From NCBI GenBank assembly GCA_009602735.1, contig WELA01007589.1:379536-403747 (forward strand): a stretch of DNA of 24,212 nucleotides, in the 5' to 3' direction. Under the pieces are notes generated by a model. The model had not been told where the DNA came from. It searched no databases and saw only the letters and a list, made by a program, of their open reading frames with translations. This DNA comes from Mesotaenium endlicherianum. Taxonomy: Eukaryota > Streptophyta > Zygnematophyceae > Zygnematales > Mesotaeniaceae. The translations under genes were made by a program, and so were the position numbers. Shown one piece after another: positions 1-10,505 of this stretch; the stretch's first letter is position 1; each line of letters begins with the position of its first letter.

Positions 1-108
1 AGGGGGAAAGGGGGGGGAGGGAGAAAGGGGTCAAAGAGGGAGGGGAAGGGAGTGGAGGGAAAGAATCTGGTTAAGGACTAGTGCCGGGCAAGCTGAAGAG
101 GTGCTTAC

Positions 109-3100
109 GACTGGGGCCAGCTCTTCGTAGAAGAGAGAGAGGCGGGATGTGCGGAGTGAGTGGACGCCCTTCTTGATGGTCGGCATGTCCCACACGATCA
201 TGAAGGAGAAAATGAGGCTTATTACGCTCTGCCCCGCCCACAAGCCAAACAAACACAGCTCCATCCCTGTCACAGAGCGGACAGGCAGGGGGGGGGGAGA
301 AGGAGGGAACACAGGGGCTTGCTCGCGTGCAACCGCCACAATTAGCTGGAGATTGTGCCTGCCCGCCTTTGGAACGGCAGGGGGCTGCTTGTCCACTGTT
401 CTGCCCCTCCAGCTCCTGCCCGGGAGGCTTGTGCGCGATGGGTCACTGATGAGATCGAGGGCGGGTGACAATGGGGGAAAGAAGCAGGAAGAGGAGCAGG
501 AGGAGGAGGAGGAGGAGCAGGAGGAGGAGGATGTGGAGGAGCTGCAAGTACTCCCGCAGCAACTGTGTACGAATCTACGTATCTCACAGTCCGTGCGTGC
601 TAGTCTCCAAGGGTACCGCGTACGCCGTCCGCGAAAGAATTTCAAGCAGTTCTCTTGTGGTGAAGCTGTCCCCAGCGTGCGCTAAGGGGAGAGTCAGAAG
701 TACTAGAAGCCCAAACAAGTCAAACGAGGTGTAACAGCTTCTGCAGAGGCAGCCCGTTCCAGGCGCCCACAAGCCAGCAGGCCGCAGAGGGGCCAGCCAG
801 ACCCGACGCACTGAGCCCATGGAAAGCCCCCACACACGCCCACCACCCCGCCCGCCCCACCTGCTTGCCAGCTCACTTGCACACCCGCATGACGCCCGGG
901 CGCAAGTGTACCTGGACGGCGAAGCGGCTGGTGGCGGCAATAAGCGTAGTGAGGTAGGAGACGAGCTGGCCCGAATACTTCTTGAGCATCTGCTGGAGCG
1001 CGCGCGAGCGCTGCTCCTGGCTGCCCGCTTGCGACATGTCCTGCGCCCATCGGAACAACAACGCACAACATTGCGCCACCGACGTCGTCCCACCGTCAGC
1101 GCAGACCTTCACAATACCACCGTACGAATACCATGATTGACATGAGGATTATATCGAGTCAATATTGACCCGCCGGGCAAACCCACGTTGGGTGCACCGT
1201 CGGCAGTCTGCGCCATGAAGGCCAGCTCGACGCCACTATCACCATCACCACCACCGCGGTCGCCGTCGCCATCACAGAGAAAGCCGCATGTTGTCACATG
1301 GGAGCAAGCCAGCGCTGCGCCGGCACTAACGCCTGGGGGACCTGGAGCCCATCAAATCTGACACCATACTACCATCTTCTACAACATCATCGCCCGCATC
1401 GCCACCGCAACCGCCCCCATTGCCACCAGAGCAAGCCGCAAGAAGGCCTTCTCCGGTCCTCACGCCCAGGAGAGGATAGGAGGGCGTCAAAGCCTCCCTC
1501 CCATGACTCGATTCTCTCTGGCAGCCAGAGCTTGGCGCTGCTAAGCAGGCTACACAGAGCAGCCTATACGTGGAATACCTCTATGTTGCCCCCTTGTTTC
1601 TGATCCTACATCTGGCCAGCCAATTCTCTCTGGCTCTGTCTGTGGAGTCATGCTAAGCCACAAAGCCAGGGCCACACCACTAAGACCAGAGGCGTAAACA
1701 TGTCGCCACGTCGGAGTGGAAGAGAATATGCACCCAAACGAGGCTGCTCTCAGCGAGCGCCGGATGCGCAAACGTTACCGGCGATGCGGGGGCTGCGCCC
1801 TCTGCATCTCCTTTCAAGCTCCTGGCTTTCAATAGAAAACGATGCGCAAAGGTCGCCAGTCAAGAGTAGTCCCCACAAGCTCGCGCAGGCCACTTCCCCT
1901 TCAAGGGCTCATGGTCTTAAGGGAAGAGGGAGCGAGGGAGAGAGGGAGAGAGGGAGAGAGGGGCACAGGTGCCTCACCAGGACCACGGTGTCGGGCTTGC
2001 TCACCATCATCAGCACAAACTTCTCCAGCTGTCCACACCCCTCAGACGACAGTTCCACGGCCGCCGGACCCAGGCAGACACAGGCACCCTCAGTTCTGTG
2101 GCCCAAGTGTCTGTTTCCGACTCTGCGCTGGCAGATGGCCCAGAGCCTCAATGAAGATTTCCAGACTGCCAGAGGTTGACCGGTGGTTCCAGTAGTTTCG
2201 AGTGCTGGGGGGTAAGAGTGTGAACAAGCCCCGTGGTGTGAGGTCAACCGTACTTCTGGCACATGTTTCTCGGTTTGCTTGGTTGCTAGTCTTCCTTGGC
2301 CGCGAGGCAAATGCCGGAAAGTGTCGGAGGGAGAGAGAGGCAGAGGACCAGTTCGATTCCGAGTGGGTGTCCAGTGGGGAGCTGCGGGTCCATGCGCCAG
2401 GTCAGCGATCAGACGCTGCATACTAACACTGGAAAGACTCAGAGTCGTGACGAGTCGGGGGAAACGTCTGGAGAGCCAGGGTAGGATGAGGCGGCTGCAT
2501 GAAAACGAAGATCGAGAAGAAAGACCACACGACGCCTGGCTCTGCTTCACCCAGTGCACGATCTTGTCACCCGGTGCCGCCGCCATACGATAGTATTCGC
2601 GTGTTCAGTATGATGGGCAGAGAGCGCGCGCCGCGCTCCCGGCACATTCCGAGCACGCGAAATTAGAGAGGTGCCGCTGCTGCGGTAGCTCACATGCACC
2701 TCACATGCATCATGCAGCCACGCATCGTGCAGCTTGCCGCTCGACGTCTCGTCACGCGCCTGCCAGCGGCGACACTCTTGAGAGGGTAGCAACAGGCAGC
2801 AGCACGGCGCGACCGCACAGAGCCACGCGCACGTACCTTGTCCGTCACCCCTTCGCCGAGGCCGGCCCTCAGCTTGCCAGACAGGAGAGTGTAGGGGTCC
2901 TCGTTCTGCCGCCCACAGGGGAGAGAGAGAGGGAGAGTGGGTGTATGAGAGAGAGGCAGAGGGGGAGAAAGAGAGAGAGGGAGGGGAAGAGGGTGAGAGA
3001 GAGGGTGAGAGAGAGGGAGAACGCAACGTGGCACAGCCTCAGCCTTCACCGCCCAGAGCGCAGGTACCCCGAGCAGGTATCGCTGCCAACACGCTCAGCG

Positions 3101-5638
3101 CGTACTCTCGCGCGCTTTCCCCGCTCTGGAGGTGACGAGCTGGCACCCATCGATGCTCCTGTCAGGGGGCTTCTGCGTTGTCCGGCGACAGACATGGCAT
3201 GCAGGACCAGCCACGTGGAGCCTCGCTCGCTCTTGGGGGCGAAGTGCGGTAGGGCTCGGGCGAAGGTGTCGACTGAGGCTCCGCTCTACCAGGCAGCGTG
3301 TAGGTCCGCGCTTGCACTGGGGAGAGATCATGTGGGTTGGAGGCCAAGTGCACTCAGGGTGGTTTAGTGAGAACAAGCACACGCAGCGCACGCGTCCGGT
3401 GCAGACTGAAGCCACCAGCCCCAGCTGCCACGATCCCCTGAGCGAAAACATACAGGCTCAGGTTAGCGAGCTCTCCAGCTCACCCACACAACGGAGGGGG
3501 GACCACAGGCAAGAGAGCTCGCCGGCACGCCCACGCATGGACGGGGGACCACAGGACGGGGCCCTCGCCAGCTAGCCCACAGAAAGGGAGGGGGGGCGGA
3601 AGCAGGGCTGCGCATACCTCTATGAGCTGGATGATGCCGACGCCCTCCTGCACGAGCTTGGGGAGGTAGATGACTCCCAGGACGGCGAGGACGGCCAGCA
3701 CGAAGCTGTACATGGCGACCAGCAGCAGCCGCCTCCTCTTGGGCAGGATCTTCTGGGCCCAGGTGATGAAGGTGTTCCCCACCATAGAGAGGACAAACGT
3801 CCCCATCATGATCTGCCCCACCCGGAACGGAAGGGCTGGCCCGGCGAGCTCAGCGGCGAGGAGGTGGCTGCTGGAAGGGATCAGGACCGCAGGCAGTGGG
3901 AGGAAGCTTCTGCGGAGCTGTCTGCATGCATGGGTGCGACCGGACGTATCTCTGCAGCGCTTGGCCCGCTCGTTGAGAGCATTGTGACGCTTCAAGAGCA
4001 TCACGTAATGCGCATGCTCTTGGTAACCAAGAAAGTAAAAGTTTTTTCCCTTTTCGTAAGAGGGGCAACGTATGGGGTGCTTCACTCGCCCGTGTGCACA
4101 CTCTGGGCTGGATTGGGTGACTAAGCAAAGGGCAGATACGTTTTCTTGCTGATTTGGGCACCGCAGCCCGATGGCCACCCCGAGTGAACAAACCTTCAGA
4201 AGGTCCCAAGAGAGAAGTCTGACAGAAGCTGAAGTGCCCCCTGTAGAGACTGGAGCTCTCCCTCTGGGCTTAGAGGAGAGCTTGCTAGCCCCCGGCGCCG
4301 CCAATTATTACTCAAATGCAGACTGCCTGTGATGGGCCAACATGCAGAGCTCCACAACTGAGGGAGGCCCTCTCTTTGGGCTCATGCAAGAGGTTGCAGC
4401 GCGAGAAAAAAAAGTTCTAACAAAGACAGGGCTGGCAGGGGATAAGTAGGAGGGAGGGGAAAAAAGCATGCAGTGCTTACGCCAACAAAGTCACGCAGCT
4501 GGTAGGCAGTGAAGGCCACCCCAGCCCACAGCGCCACTCGCTGCAGCTGTATCTGCTTGAAGAATGACCCTAGGTTGACATTGAGGTGTACGTCTGGCGG
4601 CTGGCTACTGGAGCTGGCGCTGGTGCCGGTGCTGGTGCTACTAAGCTCCCCCCCCCGACTATTGGAGATCGGCGCACTTGGCGACGTCGACGACGCAACT
4701 GATGACGAGCTTGCTGTCGTAGTGTGATGATGGGCTCCCCTACATGAGTGCCGAGTGTGAGAGAAACCTGAGCTCTTCAAAGAGCCTTTGGCATCAACCT
4801 CCTGCTGCTGCAGATGGACAATCGATCGGTATGTAGCATCAGAAAGCACAGAACGTATCTTGGCATGATCACCCTGGCCACTATCCACCACCTTACAAGC
4901 AATATCTCCGAGGCCAGCTACAACCGTAAAACTATCTGAGTGACACCTGCCAAGAAGGCTGTAGGTAGCAAACGAATGTCCCGTTACATTTTCTGAAGCC
5001 ACAACACAGCACCACTTTCCTCTCTTACTTAAACGCTACTTTCATCCAGTCCCTAAAAATTGCACCCATCGTCAATGCTGTCTGTACTGCAAGAGGAACA
5101 AGCGTGCAGGCTTGCTGCCCAAACACCCTTCCTGACATGGCAAGATACCTCCATAAGTAAGGGTGCTCTTAAAAACATGCATCGTCGTTCTTTCATGCAT
5201 TTCTGCAGAAAAATACTACCTAAACAACTTACTGATGGGCACTGATAGTAAGAGCATGCTTGGTGCATCAGGCTTGGACAGTATAGTCACTGGCTAGAAA
5301 TGATTTTGCAATGATATAATCAATGTGCTCCATGTAACGAGGGAGGCAGCTCGTTATCAGCTAAAACTCTAGTCGGAAATAGAATGACTGACCTTTCCGT
5401 AGCTTGATAATCTAGCACGAAGTTGCCACTGAGCAGCTTGACTGGAAGAGTACTTTTGGGAACACCTAGGTGTGTCATAATGACAATTTTGTGAGGCGTG
5501 CAACTTCTTGACTTTCCCTACGTACTGATGACGAACATTACAACGAGAAGAGCTTGTCTCCACATTCCTATCTGTGCCCTTGCAGGATAATACGGCGAGA
5601 CCTTGATGTGCAAGCGTGCTTGACAAAGCTTGCGCCAT
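109..5638 (-). CDS. AI-2E/PerM (UPF0118)-type multipass membrane protein, probably plastid; C-terminus missing
   Basis: Exons on the minus strand, 5' to 3': 5393-5638, 4481-about 5014, 3618-3812, 2837-2905, 1978-2028, 912-1040, 109-228. Every junction is phase 0, giving about 448 residues before the window edge. The first exon (MAQALSSTLAHQG...) is Ser/Ala-rich and poor in acids, like a plastid transit peptide. A Ser/Thr-rich linker follows, then hydrophobic segments: VALWAGVAFTAY, GTFVLSMVGNTF, a long one ending LAVLGVIYLP, then LTTLIAATSRFAVQSVISLIFSF with VWDMP and a polar tail FYEELAPV. The order matches the AI-2E transporter/PerM family: hydrophobic pair, 'LPKLVQEG' helix, amphipathic middle, late TM pair ending in an acidic 'D.P' turn. 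The family is thought to move small solutes or ions; the substrate here is unknown. The second exon's acceptor is weak and could also be at 5023. A different membrane family is possible. Divergent from the FAd gene. Confidence 0.6.
229..911 (-). other. Intron of the AI-2E-like gene with GGA/CTC microsatellite
   Basis: This is the 683-base intron between the exons at 912-1040 and 109-228, with a GTACAC donor and a GGGGCAG acceptor. It holds a (GGA)n-like tract at about 484-541, which reads as CT-rich in the sense direction. The long open frames across it encode Ser- or Pro-rich low-complexity peptides and are by-products of that repeat. I see no separate gene. Confidence 0.55.
484..541. repeat. 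GGA/GAG trinucleotide microsatellite
   Basis: An imperfect (GGA)n run with GCA interruptions inside an intron of the AI-2E-like gene; it reads as CTC/TCC in the sense direction. It creates Glu-, Ser- or Pro-rich false open frames. Confidence 0.85.
1041..1977 (-). other. Intron of the AI-2E-like gene
   Basis: This 937-base GC-rich intron lies between the 51-base exon 1978-2028 and the exon 912-1040, with a GTGAGG donor and a GGGCGCAG acceptor. It contains CACCATC/GCCATC-like trinucleotide stretches near 1237-1425 and a GAGAGG tract at 1928-1961. No coding signal is visible on either strand. Confidence 0.5.
2029..2836 (-). other. Intron of the AI-2E-like gene
   Basis: This 808-base intron lies between the exons 2837-2905 and 1978-2028, with a GTACGT donor and a GTGTGGACAG acceptor. 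I looked for a further exon here. The one attractive stretch (MAAAPGDKIVHWVK, about 2545-2586) has an in-frame stop just upstream and no usable acceptor. Joining 2905-2837 directly to 2028-1978 gives an uninterrupted family-like sequence. Confidence 0.5.
2906..3617 (-). other. Intron of the AI-2E-like gene with very long polypyrimidine tract
   Basis: This 712-base intron has a GTATGC donor at 3617 and a CAG acceptor at 2906-2908. In the sense direction the last part, 3021 down to 2919, is about 100 bases of almost pure C and T just before the acceptor. The rest is GC-rich without a visible gene. Confidence 0.5.
2919..3021. repeat. GA-rich tract (CT-rich in the sense of the AI-2E-like gene)
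   Basis: About 100 bases of GAGAGAGAGG-type sequence with few interruptions. In the gene's direction it is a polypyrimidine run ending about 10 bases before the acceptor of exon 2837-2905. Confidence 0.85.
3813..4480 (-). other. Intron of the AI-2E-like gene
   Basis: This 668-base intron lies between the exons 4481-5014 and 3618-3812, with a GTAAGC donor and a GGGGCAG acceptor, both in phase 0. The open frames across it do not continue the membrane-protein pattern. Nothing else is recognised. Confidence 0.55.
5393..5638 (-). other. First coding exon of the AI-2E-like gene: plastid transit-like peptide
   Basis: This 82-codon exon starts at ATG 5636-5638 and ends at a GTCAGT donor in phase 0. 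It has many Ser, Thr, Gln, Lys and Arg residues and few acids, as transit peptides do. It is the only nearby upstream exon that gives the membrane protein a targeting signal. Linkage to the next exon rests on phase only. The best-looking acceptor there (CAG before 5001) is out of phase with this donor, so the junction needs cDNA support. Confidence 0.5.
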
Positions 5639-6826
5639 GTTCTTAAAATAAAAAAGGTGAGGCGTTTACACAAGAGCGCTAGCTTGTAGATTTGCCATAC
5701 CGTGCTTCTTGATCATGAGCGGTTTTTGGAAGCTAAAGAAAAAACTATGTAAGGCGCACCCTGCAGACAGGGTAGTTGCCTCTTTCTAGGGGTCTTGGTT
5801 CGCGAGCTTTGAAACTTAGTTTTCCGGCACAAGGGATCGAACATTTTGTGCACAGTTAGAAACTTCGTAATTTCTTTCATGCAGGAAAATTTGATACAAA
5901 AAAATCGCTGCCTCCTGAAAATTGTAGTCAACGAGCCGTAATCCGTTTGTAGCGAGAAACCATGGAGCAGGAAGAATTTCGGCATACGCGCGTTGACTTG
6001 GTTTCCCTATTTGGTACGTTTATTATTCTTGGGAGATAGACCGCACTTCAAACATCTCGATTATTGTGAATGGGAAGGGCAACTGTGAAAAGAAGTTCCT
6101 GTCAGGATGGCGTCCATGAACAATTTCTCATGTCTCTACGGTTCATAAATTTGCGGAGGAAAATGGAGCGAACTTATTTATCGTTAACTCGACATGTGTG
6201 CTTGTCTGAAGAAGCGCTTTTCAGCTGTATGCACGTGTAATGCTGTAGGCAGCCCACTTCGGGTTGTTTCAGGCCACTTCAGGCGACGTGTTCAAGCAGT
6301 GTTCAAGTGTGTTCAAGCTGGTTCAAGCATCCCACTTGAACTCCCTATCTGGACAATTAAAACTGATTAAAACCAATTCAAATCATTTTCGATAATTTCG
6401 TTCCCATAATTACACGCCTTGTTATCTGCATCTAAAGACCGCTGATCTCTATAATCTCAAATGACTGTATTTGGTCAGCTTTGGCCTTGTATAATATACT
6501 CGATATCTAAATTCGAGTCGAACTACGGACACAGAGTGCTTCATATCACGGTAAACTTACGGACGACATCTCATGTGCATACGGACGGGTTTAATGATCG
6601 CAGAGTATCGTACCACCATAGCATGTGTCTGAAGTTGAACATCATGTTTGAGAAAATTGGTGGCATATAGTTTCACGATTGCTGCTCATTTTCTTCTGAG
6701 ACATTGTTTGTTCAGGACGTAGGTCCTGCATCTGTGTTGATTTCTTCGTATTGTTGCGTAGGCGAGCAGATAAGGGATCTTACTTGTGCCGAACTGCGTT
6801 GTTGCTTCCCGTAAGGTCCAGCCCTC
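5639..6826. promoter_or_regulatory. Divergent intergenic region between the AI-2E-like and FAd genes
   Basis: This 1188-base region separates two ATGs pointing away from each other, so it should hold both 5' leaders and both promoters. It is more AT-rich than the GC-rich block to its left. Its most ordered part is the phased repeat array at 6258-6341. Open frames inside it (for example minus 5713-5985 and plus 6461-6670) lack splice or family support. I see no convincing TATA box that I would assign. Confidence 0.6.
6258..6341. repeat. 10-bp-phased array of TTC(A/G)GG and GTTCAAG motifs
   Basis: TTCGGG or TTCAGG occurs at 6258, 6268 and 6278, exactly 10 bases apart. GTTCAAG follows at 6290, 6301, 6311 and 6321, spaced 11, 10 and 10. 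A reverse-complement copy, CTTGAAC, sits at 6335-6341. All repeats therefore face roughly the same side of the helix. The array lies about 490 bases before the FAd ATG and 620 bases before the AI-2E-like ATG. Confidence 0.8.
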
Positions 6827-9320
6827 ATGGCGTTTAGGGCATCTGCTCGTCATGTTTTTCAACAGGTATGGTCTACTACAATAGGTTGTAAAACTGTATT
6901 GATCATATAGCTCATTACTGAAAACGCTTTAAACTAGAATAATGAACGACATGTGTTGGGTTTGCAGTTAAAGTCGAATGTGACGAAAGCTTCACATAAG
7001 CCCATTGGCCAAGTGAGGAGCTTCGCTGCTGCAGCTGAAGGTAACCCCCAGCCTCCTGTTTGCTTCACGTCGGAGAAAAAAAACAGCGGTTACATACAGG
7101 CACAATGTGACAAGCCTATAATATGAATCTTGCCCTCCGTAGTTGGGAGCCGAAATTAGCTGGTCCGCGGCTTGTCGTCATACACATAGTAGTGGCCAGA
7201 GTATCATGGGATCAAGTCGTCCAGCTGCCGGATCAGGAATTGCACACTTTTAGGTTTTCGGGAGGGTGCCGCATCCACCTTGCTTGGTGGTTCTTTTGTA
7301 TGTACGCTTCCTACGCGTAGGGCACTCTTTGTGGCGATGGAGCCCTTTTTTATTCAGCATTGTTACTGACTGTTAAACTCGGACAAGGGGACTGTCATCT
7401 TCTATATTGCGGAGGACGTAGCTTTTATCAACAATTTGGTCATCGTTTTCAGTCACGCTAGCTTCCACATATTTTTGAAAGCAAACCTCCCTTTCTAAAT
7501 TCTACCAAACTAATGCGATTGTTTCGGCTTGCTCTTCATGCTTCCCTCAGAGGATGTTGTGAAGGCAGTTTTTGTCAAGCAGCAATCGCAGTTTCGATCG
7601 TACCTGTCAGAGCTTGAGAAAGTCAAGATTCCTTTGGACCCCAAGAGCGAGAAGGAGGTCAAGGACTTTGCCAACACAGTGAGAAGCATCAGAAAGAAGT
7701 GAGTTGTAAGGAAGTCCTAGTTAGAGTTGGTAGTAACGCTTTTTCAGGAATGCTGTCATGGATGAGGGCTATTTGACAATTTGGTGATGACCTTATGGGT
7801 ACACCTTGAAAAGTAGTGCACAGGAGCTGGACCGGAGTAACCTTGACAGACTGCTTGCTGAAAGTAAGGTGGACAAGAATATGAGCAACACTGATGGCCT
7901 AGGGTTCTGGCAATATAGATGGGCTGGCTTTCTGGCAACTTTCCTCTTCTATTATGCCCAAAAACTGGGAGACATTGCTGTTACCATCATGGACTAAATT
8001 TATTTACAGCTTGTGAAGCGTCGGGTTCTGGCCTCGAGTGCCATGAATGCATTTTTTATCCTCACGTACTTGTCAGGTGTCTCTGGCAGGGTCAACATCC
8101 CTTCTTTCGAAGAGAAACTCGGCAGTCTTTTGGATGCTGCCGCAGAAGATTCTCAAGACTTGCGGAGTTTTTTCAATGCTTCCCAGGAGATTCGCAAGGA
8201 GTAAGTTTTGCTTCTTTTCTCAACTGGTCCCTTTGTAACACGTGCCCTTCATCTGATTATCACTCTGCTGATGAAAACCCTACTACTGTTTATCATCGTA
8301 CTAGGGATGCAGCATCCTTTTCCTCCATTGTTGTCATTGTGTACTCGAGAACTTCGTACACTGGAAGTAGAGAAGATTGTTCCAAAATGTGGGGCATGCT
8401 CACTTTTTAATGCCTTTTGCCTTGGCAGTTAGGATTATTGGTGTATCCGCCTTTAATATGCTTCCAATCTTATGGACATAAGAGACTCATGGACCTTGCT
8501 GGACAATGTAGCTAATCTTCTTTCCTGGGAAGTCTGGGTTTGGCCTTGCGGCAGGTTGGGCATTGAGGATACAATAAATGGTGAGCCCCTGTTATTTGAG
8601 GCACTAGATGCTGTGGAGAAAAAGATTGGAAAGCCACTGGTTGCGTCTGACGCCAAAGGCATGCAATTGTGGCAGCAGCAAGTTGAAAAAGTCAATGCCA
8701 AGTATGATCCTCATACCTTTCACATGCATTCCATCTTTCATGAGTGAGTTTTTCATCAAAAATTTGTGTTTCTATTTGACAGAGCTCATGTACCCCCTTC
8801 ACATACTTCGTAAGATTGTGATTGTGGCTACCTTGGATAAACATGTGATCATGTTGGGGTTGACGTCCTTCAGCTGTAGACTTCTCAGCGGTTGAATTTA
8901 GGTGGAATATTGGTGGGCTTACTTATCGACAGGCGCTGACTTTTGCAAAGCATATGCTTGCCCTCTCCTTTGCTGTGCTGATCAGGTTGGGATTAAACGA
9001 TGTTTCCCTGGAAGCACTTGAGAAAGAGATTGAGCTTTCTGCTGTGAAGTTGGAGCTATCTGAACTTCAGAAGGAGGCACTCAAGATGGTCGACGATAAC
9101 AAAAGAAGGTACGCTGCCGTCTAAATTGTTGCATAAAAGTGGTTGCCTTTGTCTTTATAGTAGCCTGCTCCTCAAACTTATTTGCTGTAGAACGGCTTGC
9201 TGCAGGTTGTAGGCTTGCTCATTTCAATAGCAGGCTGATGATGTGCTCGCTGAATGCAGGGAGGGACTGGAGTCCGTCAACGTGGATTTGGACAAGCTTG
9301 ACCCCAAGTCTTATTTGTAA
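6827..9320 (+). CDS. MGP1: Mitochondrial F1Fo-ATP synthase FAd subunit (plant 24-kDa type, MGP1-like)
   Basis: Exons: 6827-6865, 6968-7040, 7551-7698, 8090-8200, 8555-8701, 8986-9108, 9260-9320; 702 bases, 233 residues plus TAA. The N-terminus (MAFRASARHVFQQ ... VRSFAAAAE) is a basic, Ala/Ser-rich mitochondrial presequence. The mature part begins DVVKAVFVKQQSQFRSYL and contains PLDPKSEKEVKDFANTVRSI, then FEALDAVEKKIGKPL, SDAKGMQLW and ELSAVKLELSELQKEA. From memory, these line up almost without gaps with the plant FAd protein (Arabidopsis At2g21870, about 240 aa), a helical accessory part of the mitochondrial ATP synthase needed for pollen function. The protein should sit at the matrix face of the Fo/peripheral stalk. 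ATG 6827 is chosen because it opens the presequence. The intron 7699-8089 is set by homology: including an in-phase candidate exon at 7817-7863 would insert residues absent from the family. TGTAA overlaps the stop codon. Confidence 0.9.
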
Positions 9321-10505
9321 ATATGCCGAGAAGGCCCAAACGTTTATGTTCAGAGTTTCACCCTATTTGCAGTTTTCCACCTTATGAGGTCTGTCGGCCT
9401 GACTGCTCTAAAGGGCAAGGTCGTATCAAGCAGCCTTTCTCCATTGGTCTTTGCTGTGCGTGACCTTTCTCCTTTCTAAGGACATGTTTGGAGGAAGCTT
9501 TGTATTGCTGACATAGGGCGGAGAACATGTCAAATCGGAATAAATAGCCATGGAAGGATCTATATTTGTCAAAAATATGTATCCTGTTATGCCACCTGGA
9601 TTGTCTTTTTGCGATGAATGTGCTAGGCTGCCGTAGGACTAACTGTGAAGAACTATCAAAGGGTGCATCTAAACAGAAGCTGAGTAGTGTTGCAAGGCTA
9701 TACTTATTGCTGATTATTGCAGAATGGCAATGCATTTCTTTAAGGGACTCGCTTCATTATCATTTGGTTTGTTCTTTATATGAACTTGTTGTGGGTATGG
9801 ACTAGGTAGTATGGCCCTCTGCTTTTGGCCTCGCATGCAAAGTTTAGATGATTGCAATCGCTAGCTAGGCCAAAAGACATGTTGACTAATTGATAACGGG
9901 AACAACGTGCGACTTCTCATGGTCCTTGTATAAGACTAGCCTCCTTACGAGTCGAAATGACTTCAAGCTTTTGCTTGTTAAAAACCTCTATTGTGTTCGA
10001 AGCATCCTCCCTCAAATATAGACCACATTATGAAGGACACTTGCCCCAGCGAGGTGCCCCGACCTGAAGACCACGTTAAACATGCTGGCAACTGGGGACC
10101 CATCTTCTGCCGTTTTGAACCGAAAAATGTGCCGAAAAACTTAGAACTGTGTCGGGCCGCCCGCTGATTATTCTGATAAATTTAATTTTGGTGTTTTTGT
10201 GTCTTTATTCATACTATATTTCTTCATTCGTGTGGTCCAATATGGTTCACTCGAGTCCCAAGGTTCGTGTGGTTCCATCCACCAAGTTAATGAGGATGGT
10301 GTAAAACTTCACGGTGCACCGAGCTCTATATGGTAGTAGCACTCACATCTGTGAATAGGTTGTTGCAGTACACACAGTTAATTCACTACAGAAGAAGTTT
10401 CCTCTTTTATGATGTCCAGGTTGATGTGCACCTGGACATCATAGGCAGCGTTCCTTTGTCGATTGTCACTTTGTAGAAGAGGTGTAGGGTAGGTATTGCA
10501 CTTCT
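9321..10505. other. Intergenic region between the FAd gene and the next plus-strand gene
   Basis: This holds the FAd 3' UTR and the promoter/leader of the following gene. I see no gene in it: the open frame 9566-9805 and the minus frame 9382-9735 have no splice or family support. A degenerate repeat, TTCGTGTGGT(T)CC, occurs near 10227 and 10264. The strongest structural element is the hairpin at 10408-10443. Confidence 0.6.
10408..10443 (+). promoter_or_regulatory. Perfect 14-bp inverted repeat, likely hairpin in the 5' leader or promoter
   Basis: The left arm 10408-10421 (TATGATGTCCAGGT) is the exact reverse complement of the right arm 10430-10443, with an 8-base loop. It ends 63 bases before the ATG at 10506. 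If transcribed it would form a stable stem-loop in the leader; as DNA it could be a dimer binding site. Confidence 0.7.

Noticed and set aside
31..645. 204-residue Ser/Pro-rich minus-strand open frame, and partner frames on plus
   Set aside because: Only the 109-228 part is a supported exon; the rest is the translation of a GGA/CTC microsatellite and intron.
2346..2365. GTTCGATTCC resembling a tRNA T-loop/B box
   Set aside because: The flanking bases do not pair into a T stem, and no A box or acceptor stem is visible.
2545..2586. MAAAPGDKIVHWVK-like stretch on the minus strand
   Set aside because: There is an in-frame stop just upstream, no AG acceptor in between, and no fit to the AI-2E-like gene.
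7806..7997. Open frame with an in-phase candidate exon (about 7817-7863) between FAd exons 3 and 4
   Set aside because: It can be spliced in phase, but it would add residues that the FAd family lacks. Joining 7698 to 8090 gives a gapless match over the neighbouring 36 residues.
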